A stretch of 64,000 nucleotides of DNA. Origin: Microvirga sp. SRT01. Its GTDB lineage: Bacteria; Pseudomonadota; Alphaproteobacteria; Sphingomonadales; Sphingomonadaceae. How positions within the stretch are numbered: the first letter of the stretch is position 1; each line of letters opens with the position of its first letter. The notes below the pieces were generated by a model. That model was not told the DNA's origin, made no database searches, and worked only from the letters and a program-made list of their open reading frames with translations. The DNA is taken from contig JAGSNX010000004.1 in the NCBI GenBank assembly GCA_018139225.1, positions 62,001 to 126,000 on the forward strand, given 5' to 3'. The position numbers and the translations under genes were made by a program. This document shows, one piece after another, positions 34,783 through 41,947 of this stretch.

Positions 34783-35865
34783 ATGAATATCCAGCGACTT
34801 AAACATCGCCGCGTGGCCGTCGCGCTACCGGCGAAAGACGAAGAGGATCGTCTGCCCGCCTGTCTAGCCGCCTTGGATGTCGCGGCGGGGCGGTTCGGGG
34901 GATCGGTCGCGATCGTCGCCGTCGCCAACAACTGCACGGACCGCACCGTCGCCTGCCTCCGCTCGACGCGCCTGCGCCATGCGGTCCTGCACTGGTCGGC
35001 GGTGTCGCTGATCGGGGAGCATCGTCATGCCGGCTGGGCCCGGCGGCTGGCGCTCGATACCGCCGCCGATCACCTCATCGACACCACCGACGTCCTGATG
35101 TCGACCGACGCGGACACGGAGGTCGCGCCCGACTGGCTGATCCGATCGCTGTGGCACATCCACACGGGCGGCGCGGACGCCGTCGCCGGCCGCGCGCTGA
35201 CCCGCCGGACCGAACGGGCGGCGCTCGGCTCCGACGCGATGCGTCGCCTCAACATGCTGGGTCGCTATTATACGGCACTGGACTGGTTGCGAGCCGATCG
35301 CGAGCCGACGTCGGACGACATTTGGCCACGCCATTATTACGAGGGCGGCGCAAGCATCGCACTGACGCTGGACCTGTACCGCCGCATCGGGGGGGCACCG
35401 ACTCCGCCGGTAGCTGAGGATCGTGCGCTCTTCGATGCGGTTCGCCGGGCAGGAGGGCGCGTTCGCCACCCCGTCGATGTCCGCGTCTTCACCTCCGGCC
35501 GTACCGAGGGTCGCGCACCCGGTGGCATGGCCGATGCCTTTGCGCAGTGGATCGCGCAGGGCGAGGACGAGCCCCTTCACGAAACCTATGCCTTCCCGGC
35601 GGCGCTCACCCCGGCGCAGGCCCGGTCGGAAGACCGGCTGAGCTTTCGGACGCTTGGCGGGGCGATCGACCGCGCGGGTGCGATGATCCGCGCGCGCCAG
35701 TCAGCACCGACGCCACAGATCGAGCCGATACTGCTCCCGCCGCTCCTCGACCACGACGCTGACATTGGTCGCGAGCGCAATCCGCAGTTCCTCGACCGCG
35801 GCATCGCCGGACTTGGGGTAATCGGTGTCCCCGAGCCAGTGGACGAGCAGCAGATGCCCACCTGA
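34783..35865 (+). CDS. Family 2 glycosyltransferase
   Basis: A GT-A fold glycosyltransferase of about 360 residues. The N-terminus has the GT2 start VAVALPAKDEEDRLPACL, the nucleotide-diphosphate-binding acidic motif is STDADTEVAPDWL, and a later YYEGGASIALTLDLYRRIGG plus VAEDRALFDAVRRAGG resembles the acceptor and ED-box region. The ATG at 34783 is the best start; a TATAAG box lies at 34764-34769. The last ~55 codons overlap the 3' end of the convergent methyltransferase gene (35701-35865) and have no typical GT2 sequence, so they look like an extension. It faces the PIG-L/methyltransferase/dehydrogenase genes and probably works with them. Confidence 0.87.
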   Translation: MNIQRLKHRRVAVALPAKDEEDRLPACLAALDVAAGRFGGSVAIVAVANNCTDRTVACLRSTRLRHAVLHWSAVSLIGEHRHAGWARRLALDTAADHLIDTTDVLMSTDADTEVAPDWLIRSLWHIHTGGADAVAGRALTRRTERAALGSDAMRRLNMLGRYYTALDWLRADREPTSDDIWPRHYYEGGASIALTLDLYRRIGGAPTPPVAEDRALFDAVRRAGGRVRHPVDVRVFTSGRTEGRAPGGMADAFAQWIAQGEDEPLHETYAFPAALTPAQARSEDRLSFRTLGGAIDRAGAMIRARQSAPTPQIEPILLPPLLDHDADIGRERNPQFLDRGIAGLGVIGVPEPVDEQQMPT

Positions 35866-36282
35866 CGGCATGGCCCCCGTCAGGTATTCGGCCAGACGCT
35901 TAAGGTCGTCGCTGTCCCAGTAATACACGACCTCGGACAGCAGGATGAGATCGAACGGACCCGGCGGCGCCTCCTCCGGCAGGCGACGCTGCTCCAACGT
36001 GACGTTGGTCAGGCCGGTGCATCGCTCTGTTGCCGCCGCAAGCGCGGTGGGGGAGACATCGACCCCCAGCAGACGATCGCACCGCGGCGCCAGTCGTTGC
36101 GTCAGCACGCCGTTCGCGCATCCCACCTCCAGCACCGACCCGAACCGGTCATGCGGCAGACTGGCCAGCGTGTGATCGTATTTCTCCCGCTCATAGGGGC
36201 TGGTGGCGAAATGCCACGGATCGCCACCGTCCTTGTACAACGCTTCGAACCATTCGGAATCGATGGACGTCTCACGACGCAT
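35701..36282 (-). CDS. NodS-type class I SAM-dependent methyltransferase
   Basis: A 193-residue methyltransferase. The N-terminal segment DPWHFATSPYEREKYDHTLASLP is the pattern seen in NodS-like enzymes, followed by the SAM-binding motif LEVGCANGVLT (residues 51-61), the acidic loop GVDVSPTAL and the LSEVVYYW motif. NodS itself N-methylates the deacetylated end of Nod-factor chito-oligosaccharides. Its start overlaps the PIG-L deacetylase gene by 11 nt, and in other bacteria I recall these two domains fused into one protein. A methyl transfer onto the amine exposed by the deacetylase is therefore a fair inference. Confidence 0.88.
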   Translation of the reverse strand: MRRETSIDSEWFEALYKDGGDPWHFATSPYEREKYDHTLASLPHDRFGSVLEVGCANGVLTQRLAPRCDRLLGVDVSPTALAAATERCTGLTNVTLEQRRLPEEAPPGPFDLILLSEVVYYWDSDDLKRLAEYLTGAMPSGGHLLLVHWLGDTDYPKSGDAAVEELRIALATNVSVVVEERREQYRLDLWRRC

Positions 36283-37018
36283 GGCGCGCCTCCAGCAACA
36301 GCATGTGGGGGGCGTCGACCAGCCGTCGCATGGCCCTGGGCAGCACGAAGCGTTCGGCGGCGCCGGTGATGCGCCCGCCCAATTGCGTGCGGTGGCAGGC
36401 GAGTGCACGACGCTGGTGCCCCCGCCAGCGGGCGACCGGCATCGCGGTGATGCGCATGGCCTTCAGGCGAGCGTCGAGGTCGGGAAGTGTCCACGCCCAC
36501 ACCGCGTAGAAGCGTGGCACGATCCGGAGCCGAAGGCCGACCGCCCGCGCCAGCACGGACGCTGCTTCGTGGTCGCAGTGCGGATCGGCCTCCCAGCTTG
36601 CGACGATGTTGCGGATGCGGCGCCGACGGCACAGCGCGACCAGCCGGCGTACCGTGGCATCGAACTCTGGCGTATTCGCCGGAAAGGGAGCCGCATCGCG
36701 CCACTCCAGTGACATGGGCATGCCGCGCCATCCCAGCATCCGCAACGCGCCAAGAGCCTCGTGCGTGCGCGCGTCGGCCACCCGCCGCGCGCTCCAGCCG
36801 GGGGCTTCGACATGACTGCCCGAACCGTCGGTCAGAAACGCGACCGACACATGCCCGCCGGCCCCGGTCAAGGCGGCGATCAATCCGCCCGCACCGAGCG
36901 TCTCGTCGTCGGGGTGCGGTGCGATCACCAGCCATCCGCCGCTTCGGACGGCTTCGACAGGCGACATCGGCCGCGCCCGCCGCAACGACTTCGCCCATTC
37001 TCTGCGTCCCGGTGTCAC
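36272..37018 (-). CDS. PIG-L family N-acetylglucosaminyl deacetylase
   Basis: A zinc-dependent deacetylase of the LmbE/PIG-L family, which removes the acetyl group from GlcNAc-type sugars. Metal-binding motifs are APHPDDETLGAGG (HPDDE at residues 35-39) and DPHCDHEA. I choose the GTG at 37018, which overlaps the upstream stop as GTGA and keeps the conserved lead-in LRRARPMSPVEAV; an ATG at 37057 would overlap the upstream gene by 43 nt, and an ATG at 36967 would cut into the lead-in. Length 248 residues, no signal peptide. It lies between the acyl-CoA dehydrogenase-like gene and the methyltransferase, coupled to both by overlaps. Confidence 0.9.
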   Translation of the reverse strand: MTPGRREWAKSLRRARPMSPVEAVRSGGWLVIAPHPDDETLGAGGLIAALTGAGGHVSVAFLTDGSGSHVEAPGWSARRVADARTHEALGALRMLGWRGMPMSLEWRDAAPFPANTPEFDATVRRLVALCRRRRIRNIVASWEADPHCDHEAASVLARAVGLRLRIVPRFYAVWAWTLPDLDARLKAMRITAMPVARWRGHQRRALACHRTQLGGRITGAAERFVLPRAMRRLVDAPHMLLLEARHAS

Positions 37019-38151
37019 CACCAGGGATCGTCGCCCCAGCAATCGGCCTCCATCCATGCCGCCGCGGCGCGGTCGCGCGCCTGATCAGGAACCGGCTGGC
37101 GAAGATACAGGCCCAGATCGCGGGTGATCCGGTCGATCCGGCTGCCGGCGAAGAACGACGCCGTCCCCACCGCACGGGCTGCGCCTTCCATGACCTGCAA
37201 CCCCGCGTCCTCGACGATGCCGCGCGTCATCATCACGCAGGCGATCGCATGCGGTCGTGCGGTTTCCGCCAGGCGCGCCGCCCGCGCGACCCAGAGGTTT
37301 GCAGAGCGGGTGGCGGCTACGGCCGCGCCGAACCGGACCCGCTGGATCGGATCGGCGCCCTTGCCCGTCGCCAGCAGATGGGTGCGCCAATGCCGCAGCA
37401 GCGCCTCGATCGCGCCAAGCTGGACGGCGGTGAACCGCCAGGCTCCCGCCGAAAAGCGCGGCTCGCGCTCGTAATCGCCCGGACCGCCGATCAGCGCATC
37501 GCGGGAGACGATCATACCGTCGAAATCGAACGTTCCGCTCATCGAGCCGCGCATGCCCCGGACCTGCCATGCGGAGTTGTCGACACGGTCGGGTTGTCCG
37601 GCGATGTCCGCCAGCACCATCTGCTTGGCGCCATCCGGCAGCGTCGCGGTGATGAGCGCCCGGTCGAGATGGCCGGCACCTGTCGCGAAGCACTTGGCGC
37701 CAGACAGTGCGAACCCGTCGCCGTGACCCGCCAGAGTCATGCCCGGCGTCGGTTCGGTGTTCCACACCGCGAACGTGCGATGCGCCGCCAGATCCTCGAT
37801 CAACGTCACGCGTTGTTGAGCGGACCCATAGGCCTCGACCAGCTGGACGGCGTTGATATGCCCTTCGAACACACGACCCAGACTCAGATCGGCACCGCCG
37901 ACTTGTCGCAATACCGTCAGCAAGTCCGCGATCGCTGCTTCATCGGGCAGCGCGACGAAAGCGTCCAGTGCTCCCAGCCGGGCGAGGTCCCGGAGACGAG
38001 CCGCGGGAAAGTCTTCGGGCCCGTTCGCCCGGTCCCAGTCTGCGGTCACAGCCCGCACCTGATCGACCACGACCGCCCTGTCCGCGCGCCGGTCCGGGAA
38101 CGAACCAACGTCGGTGGTCGGCGAGACCGCCCGAAGTGCGTCGTTGCTCAT
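37015..38151 (-). CDS. Acyl-CoA dehydrogenase-like flavoprotein
   Basis: A 378-residue protein of the acyl-CoA/acyl-ACP dehydrogenase superfamily. It shows the FAD-domain order: an N-terminal helical part, the middle beta-domain segment TFAVWNTEPTPGMTL followed by FALSGAKCFATGAGH, and a C-terminal helical bundle. It is divergent from the fatty-acid oxidation enzymes, and I cannot place the catalytic Glu with confidence. The first ATG of good context is 38151, although an in-frame ATG at 38211 exists. It is the first gene of the run ending in PIG-L and methyltransferase, so it may oxidise a carrier-bound or sugar-linked intermediate rather than a beta-oxidation substrate. Confidence 0.82.
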   Translation of the reverse strand: MSNDALRAVSPTTDVGSFPDRRADRAVVVDQVRAVTADWDRANGPEDFPAARLRDLARLGALDAFVALPDEAAIADLLTVLRQVGGADLSLGRVFEGHINAVQLVEAYGSAQQRVTLIEDLAAHRTFAVWNTEPTPGMTLAGHGDGFALSGAKCFATGAGHLDRALITATLPDGAKQMVLADIAGQPDRVDNSAWQVRGMRGSMSGTFDFDGMIVSRDALIGGPGDYEREPRFSAGAWRFTAVQLGAIEALLRHWRTHLLATGKGADPIQRVRFGAAVAATRSANLWVARAARLAETARPHAIACVMMTRGIVEDAGLQVMEGAARAVGTASFFAGSRIDRITRDLGLYLRQPVPDQARDRAAAAWMEADCWGDDPWW

Positions 38152-38197
38152 GAGCGAAGCCTGTTCCTGCGCGGGGTTATCGAGGATCAAACACGAA

Positions 38198-38224
38198 AGG
38201 GCGCCCGACATCGTCGAGCGCCCT
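38198..38224 (-). terminator. Rho-independent terminator after small lipoprotein gene
   Basis: A 12-bp stem with one G-U pair and a 3-nt loop spans 38198-38224. On the minus strand it is followed by TTTCGTGTTT, a T-rich tail. It lies 59 nt beyond the lipoprotein stop codon and separates that gene from the acyl-CoA dehydrogenase-like gene. Confidence 0.75.
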
Positions 38225-38283
38225 CCAGTTCGAGCCGCGCTTGGGTACGGCCCGATCTGTTCCTGTAAACCCTCGAATTCGGA

Positions 38284-38553
38284 TCACATGCCGTTCGACA
38301 GGTTGGTGTCGGGATCGTTGGTCCGCATGTCTTCCGCCTGGTTCTGGCCCGTGTCGCGAACCGCGTCCGCCCGGTTTTCCAGCCGGTCTTCCGCGGCGTC
38401 GGTCGTCGCGTTGTCCGCGGCCTCTTCCAGATTGTCGGCAACGGCCTCGCTGTTCGCCTCGATATTATCGGCCGCCTGTTCGGTGGGGGTCGAGTTGCAC
38501 GCCGCCAGCGAGGCCAGACCCGTCGCGGCTGCCAGAATAAGCATCTTTTTCAT
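38284..38553 (-). CDS. Small acidic lipoprotein
   Basis: An 89-residue protein with a lipoprotein signal (MKKMLILAAATG, then a lipobox LAAC with Cys19). The mature part of about 70 residues is almost wholly Ala, Asn, Asp, Glu and Thr, with helical heptad-like spacing (ADNIEANSEAVADNLEEAAD), so an extended alpha-helical or coiled-coil rod at the membrane is likely. There are no catalytic residues. Similar small Asn/Ala/Asp-rich lipoproteins are common in sphingomonads and have no known function. Monocistronic, with its own terminator. Confidence 0.85.
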   Translation of the reverse strand: MKKMLILAAATGLASLAACNSTPTEQAADNIEANSEAVADNLEEAADNATTDAAEDRLENRADAVRDTGQNQAEDMRTNDPDTNLSNGM

Positions 38554-38625
38554 AGTTCGACCCCTGTTGAAGCTGCGTATCAGCCGACTGCGAAATGGAT
38601 CGCGGCACGGATTTGTTCCGGCCGT

Positions 38626-39735
38626 TCAACGATCTGACAGGACCGCGCCCCCCGCACGCATCGCCTTGCCGGACGCGATTCCGGCCGGATGTTCGCTGTC
38701 GCCCGGCATCAGCGTCAGTGGCCACAGCGTCTGGACGACCGGCGGCGCACCGTCGTCCTCGCCGCCCGCTTCCTTGCGGACGAGCTTCGGCAGCAACGCG
38801 CGGGCGAGCCCGATCCCCAGTTCGCGCAGATCGAGCGAAAAGCATGTCAGCCGCGGCTGCAACGCGGATGTCGACGGGTTCGCCCGCGCTCCAATGACCG
38901 CGATATCCGCCCCCGGCACCAGCCCCAGCTGGCGCAGGCCGGCATAGACGCCGACCGGAGCGGTCTCCCCCATCACCAGCACGGCGGACGGCGGATCGTC
39001 CAGGCTCATCAACGCCGCAATCGCCTGTTCCCCGGCGATTTCGTCACCGGCGCCCTGCCGGATCAGTTGCTCGTCCACGGCCAGCCCGGCGGCGCGCAGC
39101 GTCTCGCCATATTTGGCGATCACGACGTAACTGTTGTTCACCGTCGCCGGTGGCGCGACGAGGCCGATCCGCCGGTGCCCCCCAGTCAGGAAACGGGTCA
39201 GCCCGTTTTCGACGAGGCCCTCGAAGTCCAGGTCGATCCACGGCTGATCTCCGCCCGATGCACTCCGCCCCAGCGTTGCGAACGGAATATCCTTGTCGAG
39301 GAGGAACGGGATGCGCGGATCGTTGCGCTGCGTGGCCGACAGCAGCCAGCCGTCCGCGATGCCGCGCGACACGTTGCGACGCAGGAAATCGAGCTGATCC
39401 TCCCCCTCGCGCGCCAGCAGCACGATCAGGTCGATATCCGCTTCCGCAAGGCCGGCCTGGATCCCTTCGAACAGCGCCATGAAGAACGGATCGCCATGCG
39501 CCGCGCTGTCATGCTCCAGCGTCAGCATGAAACCCACCGAGCCCGTCCGCCCCCGCCGCAGCGATCGGCCGGACTGGTTCGGCGTGTAACCGTGCACCGC
39601 CGCCGCCGCGACCACCCGCTCTCGGGTTGCGGGATTGACGTCCTTCTTGCCGTTCAGCGCCCGCGAAACCGTTCCGATCGACAGGTCCAGATGACGGGCG
39701 AGCGCGCGGATATCCATCCCGCTTCGTCGCGACAT
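38626..39735 (-). CDS. LacI family transcriptional regulator
   Basis: A repressor of 363-369 residues. The N-terminal helix-turn-helix reads DIRALARHLDLSIGTVSRALNG, followed by a hinge with VHGYTPNQSGRSLRRGRTG and a periplasmic-binding-protein-like sugar domain (about 70-345). The start may be 39735 or 39717. A perfect 18-bp palindrome with the LacI-type core lies 52 nt upstream, between this gene and the divergent GH31 operon, so it probably represses both itself and that operon until a sugar inducer binds. The inducer is likely a product of the GH31/CBM-hydrolase locus. Confidence 0.93.
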   Translation of the reverse strand: MSRRSGMDIRALARHLDLSIGTVSRALNGKKDVNPATRERVVAAAAVHGYTPNQSGRSLRRGRTGSVGFMLTLEHDSAAHGDPFFMALFEGIQAGLAEADIDLIVLLAREGEDQLDFLRRNVSRGIADGWLLSATQRNDPRIPFLLDKDIPFATLGRSASGGDQPWIDLDFEGLVENGLTRFLTGGHRRIGLVAPPATVNNSYVVIAKYGETLRAAGLAVDEQLIRQGAGDEIAGEQAIAALMSLDDPPSAVLVMGETAPVGVYAGLRQLGLVPGADIAVIGARANPSTSALQPRLTCFSLDLRELGIGLARALLPKLVRKEAGGEDDGAPPVVQTLWPLTLMPGDSEHPAGIASGKAMRAGGAVLSDR

Positions 39736-39786
39736 CGGGCGTCCGGCGCAAGTACGTGTTGACAGCAGGATCGATCGGAACGATTG

Positions 39787-39804
39787 TCCGTAAACGTTTA
39801 CGGA
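39787..39804. promoter_or_regulatory. LacI-type operator, perfect 18-bp palindrome
   Basis: TCCGTAAACGTTTACGGA is its own reverse complement and contains the TAAACGTTTA core typical of LacI-family operators, including a central CG. It is 42 nt from the GH31 start codon and 52 nt from the LacI start, the right place to control both. This follows directly from sequence; the binding protein is inferred from adjacency. Confidence 0.85.
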
Positions 39805-39845
39805 AGGCTGCGACAGACAGCGCCGGGATTGAGGATCGGACTGGA

Positions 39846-41897
39846 ATGGACACGCTGACGCTGGAACCGGACGCCGTTTGCTGGTCGTACGACGGCGAAT
39901 GGTTGCGGATCGAGGCGCATGGCCGGGACGGACTGCGGCTGCGCGCATCGATCTATCCCCAGCATGACCAACCGGCCGGTGCGCTGCTCCCCTCCGACGA
40001 TTCGGCTGCCGTCGTCGCGCGCGACGGCAACATCGCGCGCATCACCAATGGCCGCATTGTCGCGGAGGTGGATCTGCAAGGCCGCGTCCGCTTCCTGAGC
40101 GGCGATGGACGCGTATTGCTGGAGGAGAAGTGGCGCCAGCGCGACACCGTCACGAAATACTGGACGATCGGCGAGCCGGAAACGCGCAAGATCAGCGCCC
40201 TCGCCCTCTCCGGTCGCGAGTTCAAGCCCCTGCACGGCGGCACGTCGAGGATCACGGTCCGGTTCGAGGCGAAGACGGGCGAGCGTCTGTTCGGGATGGG
40301 GCAATATCAGCAGCCCAATCTGGACCTCGCCGGCTGCTCGCTCGAACTCGCGCAACGCAATTCGCAGGCCAGCGTACCCTTCGTCGTCTCCAGCGACGGC
40401 TATGGACTGTTGTGGAACTCGCCGGCGGTGGGCGAAGCATGCTTCGCCGCGAACGGCATGCGCTGGACGTCCGATGCGGCCCGCACAGTCGATTATTGGA
40501 TCACGGCGGGCGACACGCCGGCAGAGATCCTGCACAACTATGCGGCGGTGACCGGCACGGTCCCGATGATGCCGGACTATGCGACCGGGCTCTGGCAGTG
40601 CAAGCTCCGGTACCGGACGCAGGACGAACTGCTCGACGTCGCACGCGACTACCACCTACGCGGCATTCCGCTGGCGGTGATCGTCGCCGATTTCTTCCAC
40701 TGGCCGATACAGGGCGATTGGCGGTTCGATCCGCGCGAATGGCCGGACCCCGCCGCGATGACTGCCGAACTTGCGGCGATGGGTACCGCGCTGATGGTAT
40801 CCGTCTGGCCGACGGTCGATCCGCGTTCCGAGAACTACGCCGAAATGGCCGAGCGCGGCTATCTGGTGAACACCAAGCGCGGCATCGACATCCACCAGGA
40901 TTTCCTGGGCAACACGCGCTTCATCGACACCACGCATCCCGGCGCCCGTGCATTCGTGTGGGATGTCGCGAAGCGCAATTACCGCGACAACGGCGTCAAG
41001 CTGTTCTGGCTGGACGAGGCGGAACCCGAATTCAGCGCCTACGACTTCGACACCTACCGCTACCATGCCGGCGACGTGCAGGAGGTCGGCAACGCCTATC
41101 CGCTGCACTACGCGCAGGCGTTCCACGACGGGCTGAAGACGGACGGCGAGACGGAGATCGTCAGCCTCGTCCGTTGCGCCTGGGCGGGCAGCCAGCGTTA
41201 CGGCGCGCTGGTCTGGTCCGGCGACATCCAGAGTTCGTTCGACTCGATGCGCAACCAACTCAGCGCCGGTCTCAACATGGGGCTGGCGGGTATCCCGTGG
41301 TGGACGACCGATATCGGCGGCTTTCACGGCGGCCATGTCGACGACCCCGCGTTCCACGAACTGCTCGTCCGGTGGTTTCAGTGGGCGGTCTTCTCGCCGA
41401 TCCTGCGCATGCACGGCCACCGCGATCCGATCACGCCCCCGGAAGTACCGTTCCGCGACGGCATCGCCCAGTGCGACACGGGCGCTGGCAACGAGTTGTG
41501 GAGCTTTGGCGACGACGTGTACGCGATCCTGCGCCGCTATGCCGCGCTGCGCGAGCGACTCCGACCCTATATCGGCGATCTGATGCGGGCCGCACACGAA
41601 CGCGGCGACCCGCTGATGCGGACGATGTTCTACCAATATCCGGCCGATCCGCGCTGCTGGACGATCAACGACCAATATATGTTCGGACCCGACATCCTCG
41701 TCGCGCCGATCCTGGCCGCGGGAGCGACCGCGCGCTCTGTCTATCTGCCGGACGGCGACTGGATCGATCCCTGGACGGGTGACCGGCTGAAGGGCGGCGA
41801 CACGATCGAACGCGACGCGGCGCTGGACCGGATACCGGTCTTCGTCCGCGCCGACGCGGCGGTGATCGACGCCTTCGCCGACACGAACGACGAGTGA
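39846..41897 (+). CDS. GH31 family alpha-glycosidase (alpha-xylosidase-like)
   Basis: A 683-residue retaining alpha-glycosidase of clan GH-D. The nucleophile is Asp390 in LFWLDEAEPEF and the acid/base is Asp460 in VWSGDIQSSF; the 70-residue spacing and the DEAEPE form resemble the alpha-xylosidase and transglycosylase branch rather than classic alpha-glucosidases. TIM-barrel landmarks FHWPIQGDWRFD and IPWWTTDIGGFHGG are present. There is no signal peptide, so it acts in the cytoplasm on imported oligosaccharides. First gene of the LacI-controlled operon. The pairing with a GPH symporter parallels E. coli yicI-yicJ, which supports alpha-xylosides such as isoprimeverose, but alpha-glucosides remain possible. 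Confidence 0.9.
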   Translation: MDTLTLEPDAVCWSYDGEWLRIEAHGRDGLRLRASIYPQHDQPAGALLPSDDSAAVVARDGNIARITNGRIVAEVDLQGRVRFLSGDGRVLLEEKWRQRDTVTKYWTIGEPETRKISALALSGREFKPLHGGTSRITVRFEAKTGERLFGMGQYQQPNLDLAGCSLELAQRNSQASVPFVVSSDGYGLLWNSPAVGEACFAANGMRWTSDAARTVDYWITAGDTPAEILHNYAAVTGTVPMMPDYATGLWQCKLRYRTQDELLDVARDYHLRGIPLAVIVADFFHWPIQGDWRFDPREWPDPAAMTAELAAMGTALMVSVWPTVDPRSENYAEMAERGYLVNTKRGIDIHQDFLGNTRFIDTTHPGARAFVWDVAKRNYRDNGVKLFWLDEAEPEFSAYDFDTYRYHAGDVQEVGNAYPLHYAQAFHDGLKTDGETEIVSLVRCAWAGSQRYGALVWSGDIQSSFDSMRNQLSAGLNMGLAGIPWWTTDIGGFHGGHVDDPAFHELLVRWFQWAVFSPILRMHGHRDPITPPEVPFRDGIAQCDTGAGNELWSFGDDVYAILRRYAALRERLRPYIGDLMRAAHERGDPLMRTMFYQYPADPRCWTINDQYMFGPDILVAPILAAGATARSVYLPDGDWIDPWTGDRLKGGDTIERDAALDRIPVFVRADAAVIDAFADTNDE

Positions 41898-41947
41898 ATC
41901 AACACGGTACGGCGCGCGCGACAGCACCGATCGATCGGGAGGGCAAG

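Noticed and set aside
34600..38151. Genomic island inserted at tRNA-Glu
   Set aside because: No integrase, no direct repeat of the tRNA 3' end was found downstream, and GC content and codon use resemble the neighbours.
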